NCBI GenBank assembly: GCA_017471125.1 | Contig: JAFUWR010000191.1 | Location: 1-10,803, forward strand | Length of the DNA: 10,803 nucleotides | Direction: 5' to 3' | Source of the DNA: Clostridia bacterium | GTDB lineage: Bacteria; Bacillota; Clostridia; Christensenellales; Aristaeellaceae | Shown: in pieces, positions 5,541 through 10,803 of the stretch | Numbering within the stretch: position 1 is the first letter of the stretch | Layout: the number at the start of each line of letters is the position of its first letter | The notes under the pieces: model-generated | Told to the model about the DNA's origin: nothing | Database searches by the model: none | Seen by the model: only the letters and a program-made list of their open reading frames with translations | Position numbers and translations under genes: made by a program

Positions 5541-5915
5541 ATGAACAGGAACACCAACCGGCGCACCCGCCAGGAGCAGCGCAGGCGCGCCAACCGGACG
5601 CTGATGATCGCGTTCGCCGTCGTGCTGTTCGTGGGGATGTTCGCCCAGGTCTTTATGATCGCGCGGCTGTCCCGGCAGAACAAGGACATGCGGGCGGTGG
5701 AGCTGGAGATACGCGATTTGAACGCCAACGCGGAGAACCTGAAGCTGGCGCTCAACCAATTGGGCGACCTGGAGCTGGTGGCTGCGAGGGCCGAGAAGCT
5801 GGGCATGAAAACGCCCGGGGAGGGACAGATCCGGGTGGTCAACCTGCCCGACGTGGTCGGGAATACTTCCGCGCAGAGCGCTGAGAACACCAGCGCTGAG
5901 GAAATGAATCAGTAA
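5541..5915 (+). CDS. ftsL: FtsL-type cell division protein (FtsL/DivIC family)
   Basis: Small bitopic membrane protein of the divisome that pairs with DivIC/FtsB and DivIB/FtsQ to activate septal peptidoglycan synthesis. The 124 residues hold a very basic cytoplasmic tail (about 1-19, rich in Arg), one membrane helix (about 20-42), an extracytoplasmic coiled coil with Leu heptads (about 43-80), and the KLGMKTPGEGQIRVVNLP segment common in this family. The tail after residue 105 is low-complexity (Asn/Ser/Ala/Glu). GGAGGA sits 6 bases before the ATG. FtsL sequences are poorly conserved, so the name rests on topology and on the position between mraZ and the PBP gene. Another reading frame is open over much of the same stretch but its product is Arg/Pro-rich with no membrane helix. 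Confidence 0.88.
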   Translation: MNRNTNRRTRQEQRRRANRTLMIAFAVVLFVGMFAQVFMIARLSRQNKDMRAVELEIRDLNANAENLKLALNQLGDLELVAARAEKLGMKTPGEGQIRVVNLPDVVGNTSAQSAENTSAEEMNQ

Positions 5916-5942
5916 ATTTCCAGCAGGCGGGGAGGGATGGGC

Positions 5943-8096
5943 ATGGTTCTCACAGGGCCGGTCATCCGTCGCCGCCTCGCTGTGTGTATGGCCGTGTTCT
6001 TCATGCTGTTTTCGGCCCTGAGCGCGCGGCTGTTTGTTTTACAGGTGGTGCGGTCGGAGGAATTGCAGCGCCGCGCCCAGAGTCAGTGGACCTCCGAGAG
6101 CGTCGTCGCGCCGACCCGCGGGAAAATCACCGACCGCAACGGCCGGGTGCTGGCCCAGAGCGCCACCGCCTACACCGCCTCCGTCAGCCCCCGGCAGGTC
6201 ACCGACGCCAAGAGGCTCGCGCGGCTGCTCGCGCCGGTGCTGGACATGGAGGCCGACGCCATAGAGAAAAAGGCCTCGGACACCTCCAAGGGCGGCGTGA
6301 CGCTCAAGCGGCAGCTCTCCCGGGACCGCGCCCAGCAGCTCAAGGCCATGAAGGCCGAGTACGCCCGGGCCGGGTCCGACGCGCTCAAGGGGCTTTATTT
6401 GGAGGAAGAGAGCAAGCGCTACTACCCGATGGGCCAGTTCGCCAGCCAGCTCCTCGGCCTGACGACCATCGACGGCGTGGGCCAGGCGGGACTGGAGCAG
6501 GCGCTGGATCGCTACCTGTCCGGCCGTGAGGGCCACATATTGGAGGCCATCGACGGCAAGGGCCGGGCGCTCAGCAGCGCCGAGCGCGCCTACGTGCCCG
6601 CGGTGGACGGCGGCAGCGTGAAGCTGACCCTCGACGCCTCCATACAGGCTTTCGCCGAGCAGGCGGCCCGAGAGGCGCTGACCGTCAACAACGCCAAGGC
6701 CGTGCGGCTGCTGGCCATGGACCCCAACACCGGCGAGATATTGGCGATGGTGTCCAAGCCGGACTTCGACCTGAACGACCCGCCGCGGAATGATGTCGAG
6801 CAGCTCACCGAGCGCATGCGCAACCGGGTCGTGGCCGACGCCTACGAGCCGGGCTCCACCTTCAAGATCCTCACCGCTGCATCCGCGCTGGACGCGGGGC
6901 TGGTGACCCCCGCCGAGGGCTTCTACTGCTCCGGCTCGGTCACCGTGGACGGCGGCAGGATCAAGTGCTGGGGCAATCCCCACGGGGCGGAGACCTTCGC
7001 CCAGGCGCTGCAGAACTCCTGCAACCCCGTGTTCGTGGAGATGGGCCTGCGGCTGGGCACCGAGCGCTTCTACAAATACCTCGACGCCTTCGGCATCGGG
7101 CGGAGGACCGGGGTGGACATCCCCGGCGAGGCGGGCGGCATCGTCATCGCCGAGAAGAACGTCAAGCGGGTGGACCTGGCCCGCATCGGCTTCGGCCAGT
7201 CGGTGGCCGTGACGCCGCTCCAACTGCTGACCGCCGCCTGCGCCGTCATCAACGGCGGCGACCTGATGAAGCCCTACGTGGTCTCGGAAATACTGGACGC
7301 GGCGGGCGGCGTGGTCGAAAGGGGCCGACCCGAGGTCGTGTCCCATCCCATATCGAAGGCCACGTCGGACACCATGCGGGTGCTGCTCGAAAACGTGGTC
7401 ACCGTGGGCGGCGGCAAGAACGCCTACCTGCCCGGCTACCACGTGGGCGGCAAGACCGGCACAGCCCAGGTGTACGTCAACGGCGTGGTGTCCTCGGCCA
7501 CCCACATCGGCTCCTTCCTGGGCTTCGCCCCGGCGGGCGACCCGCGGATCGCCATGCTGATCGTGGTGGACGAGGCGGACGTGCCCGTGGACTACGGCAG
7601 TGTCACCGCCGCGCCCTTCGCCAAGGAATTCCTGGAGCGGGCGCTCAACTACCTGGGCGTGGCCCCGGACACCGACGAGCCCCCGGCGGAGGAGACCGCC
7701 GCCCCGGACGTGGCGGGCATGACCATCGAGGACGCCGCCGCGGCCATCAAGGAGGCGGGGCTGGGCTACGCGCTGGACGGCGCGGGCGCCTACGTCAGGG
7801 CGCAGCTCCCGGCGGCGGGCGCGGCGCTCCAAAAGGGCTCCATCATGATGCTCTACGTGGACGGCAGGCCCGACGACGCCGCGACCGCCCGGGTGCCGGA
7901 CGTGACCGGCATGACCGTGGTCAAGGCCAACCAAATATTGCGCTCCTTTGGATTGGAGCTTCGGGTGGAGGGCAGCGGCCTGGCCGTTTCGCAGTCCCCC
8001 GCCCCCGACGAGACCGTCGTCCCCTCGACCGTGGTCGCGGTGCGCTTCGAGCCCGCGGCCGCCAACGTCAAACAAGTACTGGAGGAATCCGGATGA
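5943..8096 (+). CDS. Class B penicillin-binding protein with two PASTA domains (FtsI/PBP2B/SpoVD family)
   Basis: Septal DD-transpeptidase that cross-links peptidoglycan stem peptides outside the membrane. The 717 residues run: short cytoplasmic tail, membrane helix (about 12-34), PBP dimerisation domain (about 52-215, starting APTRGKITDRNGRVLA), transpeptidase domain (about 245-570) and two PASTA domains (about 588-640 and 650-703). The active-site motifs are complete: STFK with nucleophile Ser305, SCN at 359-361 and KTG at 504-506. Two PASTA domains and this length fit B. subtilis PBP2B better than SpoVD (one PASTA, about 646 residues), but the family name cannot settle vegetative against sporulation use. 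Of two close ATGs (5937 and 5943) the second is preferred because GGAGGG (5931-5936) abuts the first and lies 6 bases before the second. The stop codon overlaps the murE start by 4 bases. Confidence 0.94.
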   Translation: MVLTGPVIRRRLAVCMAVFFMLFSALSARLFVLQVVRSEELQRRAQSQWTSESVVAPTRGKITDRNGRVLAQSATAYTASVSPRQVTDAKRLARLLAPVLDMEADAIEKKASDTSKGGVTLKRQLSRDRAQQLKAMKAEYARAGSDALKGLYLEEESKRYYPMGQFASQLLGLTTIDGVGQAGLEQALDRYLSGREGHILEAIDGKGRALSSAERAYVPAVDGGSVKLTLDASIQAFAEQAAREALTVNNAKAVRLLAMDPNTGEILAMVSKPDFDLNDPPRNDVEQLTERMRNRVVADAYEPGSTFKILTAASALDAGLVTPAEGFYCSGSVTVDGGRIKCWGNPHGAETFAQALQNSCNPVFVEMGLRLGTERFYKYLDAFGIGRRTGVDIPGEAGGIVIAEKNVKRVDLARIGFGQSVAVTPLQLLTAACAVINGGDLMKPYVVSEILDAAGGVVERGRPEVVSHPISKATSDTMRVLLENVVTVGGGKNAYLPGYHVGGKTGTAQVYVNGVVSSATHIGSFLGFAPAGDPRIAMLIVVDEADVPVDYGSVTAAPFAKEFLERALNYLGVAPDTDEPPAEETAAPDVAGMTIEDAAAAIKEAGLGYALDGAGAYVRAQLPAAGAALQKGSIMMLYVDGRPDDAATARVPDVTGMTVVKANQILRSFGLELRVEGSGLAVSQSPAPDETVVPSTVVAVRFEPAAANVKQVLEESG

Positions 8097-9580
8097 AACT
8101 GAACGCGATGATCGATAGGGTCCCCGGCAGGGTGGAGACCGTGGGCGACGTGGCGAACGTCGAAATCAAGGCGCTGCGCATCGACTCCCGCAGGGTCCAG
8201 CCCGGCGACCTGTTCTTCTGCACGCCGGGGCTGCGCATGGACGCCCATGCCTTCGCGCCCCAGGCCATCGAGAAGGGGGCCGTGGCGCTGGTGGTCAGCC
8301 GCCGGCTCGACCTGGACGTGCCCCAGGTGATCGTGGAGGACGTGCGCGTCGCCACCTCCTACATCGCCGCGGCGTTCTACGATCATCCCGCCGACAGGAT
8401 GACCATGATCGGCATCACCGGCACCAAGGGCAAGACCACCACCAGCTTCCTGGTCAAGTCCATACTGGACGAGGCGGGCTACAAGACGGGCCTGATCGGC
8501 ACGGTCTGCTCCATGATCGGGGACGAGACCCTGCCCTCCAGCCTGACCACCCCCGACCCGGTGGAGACCCAGGCGCTCTTGAAGCGCATGGTGGACGCGG
8601 GCATACAGTGCGTGGTCATGGAGGTGTCCGCCCACGCCACCGCCATGCACCGGCTGGCCGGGGTGAAGTTCAAGGTCGGCGCGTTCTCCAACTTTTCCCA
8701 GGACCACCTGGACTTCTTCAAGGACATGGACGAGTACTTCGCCGCCAAGATGAAGCTGTTCGCGCCGGAGATGTGCGAGGAGATCGTCTACAACGTGGAC
8801 GACGAGCGCGTGGCCTCCGCCATGCGGAAGCTGGGCCGCCGCGCCTTGCGCATCGGAATTCGGGAGCCCAGCGACGTGTACGCCAACGACATCGAGGTCG
8901 GCGAGCGCGGCTGCTCCTTCCTGATGACCTGGCACAAGCAGTTCCGCACGTCCATCAGCCTGCGCCTGGCGGGGGTGTTCAACGTGTACAACGCGCTCTT
9001 GGCCGCGGGCATCTGCATCTGCGCCGGCATCGGGCCGGAGGCCATCCGCCGGGGGCTGGAGCGCGTGCGGGCCGTGCCCGGGCGCATCGAGCTGTTGGAC
9101 ACCGGCACGCCCTACCGTGTGATATTGGACTACGCCCACTCCCCCGACGCGCTGGAGAACATCCTGAACGCCGTGCGGGAGACCACCAAGGGGCGGCTCA
9201 TCGCGCTGTTCGGCTGCGGCGGGGCCAGGGACCACTCCAAGCGGCCCATCATGGGCGAGATCGCGGGGCGGCTGGCGGACTACTGCATCATCACCAGCGA
9301 CAACCCCCGCAACGAGAACCCGATGGACATCATACTCGCCATCGAGGAGGGCATCAAGACCACCCGCTGCGCGTACGAGGTCATCGAGAACCGCCGGGAG
9401 GCCATACGCGCCGCGCTCAAGATGGCGAAGCCCAACGACGTGGTGGTGCTGGCCGGGAAGGGCCACGAGACCTACCAGGAGATCAACGGCGTCAAGCATC
9501 CCTTCGACGAGAAGGTCATCGTCGGCGAGCTCTTAAAGGAGATGGGCACCGAGCGGGTGCACTGCACCGTCAATAAATAG
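8093..9580 (+). CDS. murE: MurE, UDP-MurNAc-L-Ala-D-Glu:meso-diaminopimelate ligase
   Basis: ATP-dependent cytoplasmic ligase that adds the third residue of the peptidoglycan stem peptide. The 495 residues match the family length. Visible are the UDP-substrate N-terminal domain (IDSRRVQPGDLFF, about 30-42), the ATP loop GTKGKTT (110-116), TTPDP (152-156), EVSAH near 177-181 (often EVSSH), the lysine expected to be carbamylated in YFAAKMKLF (Lys219), the DYAHSPD stretch (346-352) and the amino-acid specificity motif DNPR at 403-406. DNPR marks meso-diaminopimelate enzymes as opposed to L-Lys types. The ATG at 8093 overlaps the PBP stop by 4 bases and has GGAGGA 6 bases before it; the frame is open far upstream, but that part is only a shadow of the PBP gene. 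No murF follows. Confidence 0.97.
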   Translation: MKLNAMIDRVPGRVETVGDVANVEIKALRIDSRRVQPGDLFFCTPGLRMDAHAFAPQAIEKGAVALVVSRRLDLDVPQVIVEDVRVATSYIAAAFYDHPADRMTMIGITGTKGKTTTSFLVKSILDEAGYKTGLIGTVCSMIGDETLPSSLTTPDPVETQALLKRMVDAGIQCVVMEVSAHATAMHRLAGVKFKVGAFSNFSQDHLDFFKDMDEYFAAKMKLFAPEMCEEIVYNVDDERVASAMRKLGRRALRIGIREPSDVYANDIEVGERGCSFLMTWHKQFRTSISLRLAGVFNVYNALLAAGICICAGIGPEAIRRGLERVRAVPGRIELLDTGTPYRVILDYAHSPDALENILNAVRETTKGRLIALFGCGGARDHSKRPIMGEIAGRLADYCIITSDNPRNENPMDIILAIEEGIKTTRCAYEVIENRREAIRAALKMAKPNDVVVLAGKGHETYQEINGVKHPFDEKVIVGELLKEMGTERVHCTVNK

Positions 9581-9591
9581 GCGCGTCAGTA

Positions 9592-9620
9592 TTGACTTGT
9601 GACGGCATTTTGACTAAAAT
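9592..9620 (+). promoter_or_regulatory. Sigma-A promoter upstream of mraY
   Basis: TTGACT (9592-9597) and TAAAAT (9615-9620) are separated by exactly 17 bases, in an A/T-rich patch just after the murE stop that stands out from the GC-rich surroundings. It would give mraY its own transcript with a leader of about 165 bases that contains the palindromic element at 9665-9733. Confidence 0.72.
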
Positions 9621-9664
9621 AGAATAGGTGCTGCGAAGGAGAGGCCGTCCCCGGATGGGACGCC

Positions 9665-9733
9665 TTGTAGGGGCGCCGTTTCGGCGTCCGTCCCGATGAG
9701 CGCGGGGCGGGCGGCGCAACGCCGCCCCTACAA
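9665..9733. repeat. 69-base palindromic element with 11-base perfect terminal inverted repeats (MITE- or REP-like)
   Basis: TTGTAGGGGCG (9665-9675) and its exact complement (9723-9733) flank two small hairpins: CGCCG-TTT-CGGCG (9674-9686) and an 8-bp stem with a 3-base loop (9709-9727). Bases 9706-9731 are identical to 4698-4723, before mraZ, so this is a dispersed repeat family. It codes for nothing. It lies in the 210-base gap between murE and mraY, in the predicted mraY leader. No target-site duplication is evident by eye. Confidence 0.7.
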
Positions 9734-9790
9734 CTGCATATGCCGCCCTTCGCCCGCGCACCCTAATGGTATCGAGGGGGTAAACAGAAG

Positions 9791-10783
9791 ATGCAGAGAG
9801 TGATATGGACGGTGGTCGCGGCCTTCGCGATGGCGATCGTGCTGGGACCCATCGTGATCCCGTGGCTGAAAAAGCTGAAGCTGGGCAAGGTCATCTACGA
9901 GCTGGGGCCCGACCACGCCGCCAAGGCGGGCACGCCCCAGATGGGCGGCATCATATTCGCGCTGCCCGCGCTGGTGGCCGCCGTCGCGTTCAGCTACAAG
10001 GACGCGGAATGGGGGCTTTTGCTGATGTGTTTGGTCAGCGCCGTGGGCTTCGGGGCCATCGGCTTCATCGACGACTTTTTGAAGGTCAAGAAGCACAGCT
10101 CCGAGGGCCTGACGCCCAAGCAGAAGCTGGCCCCGCAGATCGTACTGTCCGTCGCGCTGGCGGTGTGGGCCTACCTGCGGCCCGACGTGGGGTCGTCGCT
10201 GACGGTGCCGTTTTTCAAGGTCGAGTGGAACTTAGGGTGGTTCTACATCCCCGTGATGGTGTTCATCCTGGTGGGCACGGTCAACTCCGCCAACCTGCTG
10301 GACGGGCTGGACGGCCTGCTGGGCGGCTGCGCGCTGTTCGACTTCATCACCATGGTCGTCATCTGCCTGGCGCTGTCGGCGGCGGACCCCGCCCGGTCGG
10401 GCAGCCTCCTGAACGTCGCCATCTTCGGCGGGGCCATGGCCGGCGGGCTGATCGGCTTCTTGCAGTACAACTCCCACCCCGCCCGGGTGTTCATGGGCGA
10501 CGTGGGCTCCTTCTTCATCGGCGGCGCGCTGGTGGGAATGTGCATGGTGACGCGGCTGTCGCTGCTGCTGCCCATCATCGCCCTGGCGATGTTCCTGTCC
10601 AGCGTGTCCGACCTCATACAGTTCGCCTACTTCCGCGCCACCCACGGCAAGCGCTTCTTCCGCATGGCGCCCCTCCACCACCACTTCGAGAAGTGCGGCA
10701 TGCCGGAGACGCGGATCGTGGCGATGTACTACATCGTGACTGTTATGTTGTGTTTGCTGACGCTGCTGGGGTTCGTGGCTTAA
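9791..10783 (+). CDS. mraY: MraY, phospho-MurNAc-pentapeptide translocase
   Basis: Integral membrane enzyme that joins UDP-MurNAc-pentapeptide to undecaprenyl phosphate, giving lipid I. The 330 residues are close to the Gram-positive norm, with about ten hydrophobic segments. Family motifs in order: GTPQMGG (47-53), GFIDDFLKVKK with the Asp94-Asp95 pair, NSANLLDGLDGL (about 165-176), HPARVFMGDVGS (229-240, with the catalytic-loop Asp237) and the MAPLHHHFE triad (His296-298). Nothing is missing. The ribosome site is GAGGGGG with a rather long 10-base spacer. The gene follows murE at 210 bases; in most Gram-positive clusters murF would lie between. Only 20 bases follow the stop codon, so the next gene (often murD) is not seen. 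Confidence 0.97.
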   Translation: MQRVIWTVVAAFAMAIVLGPIVIPWLKKLKLGKVIYELGPDHAAKAGTPQMGGIIFALPALVAAVAFSYKDAEWGLLLMCLVSAVGFGAIGFIDDFLKVKKHSSEGLTPKQKLAPQIVLSVALAVWAYLRPDVGSSLTVPFFKVEWNLGWFYIPVMVFILVGTVNSANLLDGLDGLLGGCALFDFITMVVICLALSAADPARSGSLLNVAIFGGAMAGGLIGFLQYNSHPARVFMGDVGSFFIGGALVGMCMVTRLSLLLPIIALAMFLSSVSDLIQFAYFRATHGKRFFRMAPLHHHFEKCGMPETRIVAMYYIVTVMLCLLTLLGFVA

Positions 10784-10803
10784 AGGCCGTCACGCGACAT
10801 CGA

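Noticed and set aside
6039..8075. Open frame of 678 codons on the - strand opposite the PBP gene
   Set aside because: Its translation is His/Gly/Arg-rich with no domain motifs, while the + strand frame has complete PBP motifs. It is a typical antisense shadow in GC-rich DNA.
6965..8092. Long in-frame extension upstream of the murE ATG
   Set aside because: The extension is an Arg/Gly-rich shadow of the PBP gene. The true start is shown by GGAGGA, the 4-base overlap with the PBP stop and the MurE N-terminal motif.
5943..8096. Naming the PBP SpoVD (sporulation-specific)
   Set aside because: It has two PASTA domains and 717 residues like vegetative PBP2B; SpoVD of Bacillus has one. The family is too close for a firm choice, so no symbol was given.
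7853..9499. Open frame of 548 codons on the - strand opposite murE
   Set aside because: Low-complexity His/Val/Gly/Asp composition and no recognisable domain; murE on the + strand explains the region fully.
9621..9790. Riboswitch or attenuator in the mraY leader
   Set aside because: Hairpins are present but belong to a dispersed repeat, and no known riboswitch core or T-tract terminator is visible.

Overview
The window looks like a chromosomal segment of a high-GC member of the Bacillota, probably an anaerobic clostridium (for example in the Oscillospiraceae/Christensenellales range). This placing is inference. It rests on the Gram-positive order of the division and cell-wall (dcw) genes, the strong AGGAGG ribosome sites, a Gram-positive type LexA box, a class B PBP with two PASTA domains, and a MurE carrying the DNPR signature of meso-diaminopimelate users.

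Left part (1-2233, + strand): the 3' two thirds of a TRAP-type substrate-binding protein (DctP family), then 42 bases later a membrane-anchored diguanylate cyclase (extracytoplasmic dCache-like sensor plus GGDEF). No dctQ or dctM follows. Two tandem perfect hairpins, the second with a T tract, end this unit.

Middle (2267-4694, - strand): a very cysteine-rich protein (26 Cys in 324 residues) with a C-terminal zinc ribbon and a promoter resembling the sporulation sigma-K consensus; lexA with a good sigma-A promoter whose -35 overlaps a Cheo-type LexA box; and an overlapping antitoxin/YafQ-type toxin pair with a consensus promoter and inverted CATAC/GTATG half-sites. The gene-free stretch 4695-5016 holds a small palindrome, two different arrays of 7-base tandem repeats, and the mraZ promoter.

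Right part (5017-10803, + strand): dcw genes mraZ, ftsL, pbpB/ftsI-type PBP, murE and mraY. The first four read as one operon (PBP and murE overlap by 4 bases). rsmH, usually between mraZ and ftsL, is absent, and so is murF, usually between murE and mraY. In murF's place is a 210-base gap with its own near-consensus promoter for mraY and a 69-base element with 11-base perfect terminal inverted repeats. Part of that element is a 26-base exact copy of sequence in the gap before mraZ. MurE makes UDP-MurNAc-tripeptide, MraY loads the finished pentapeptide onto the lipid carrier, and FtsL and the PBP act at the septum.

I found no RNA genes, CRISPR arrays, insertion-sequence transposases or phage genes. 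Nothing here is a clearly new multi-gene system. The best leads are the cysteine-rich protein with its sporulation-type promoter, the SBP/diguanylate cyclase pair, the reduced dcw order, and the dispersed intergenic repeats.
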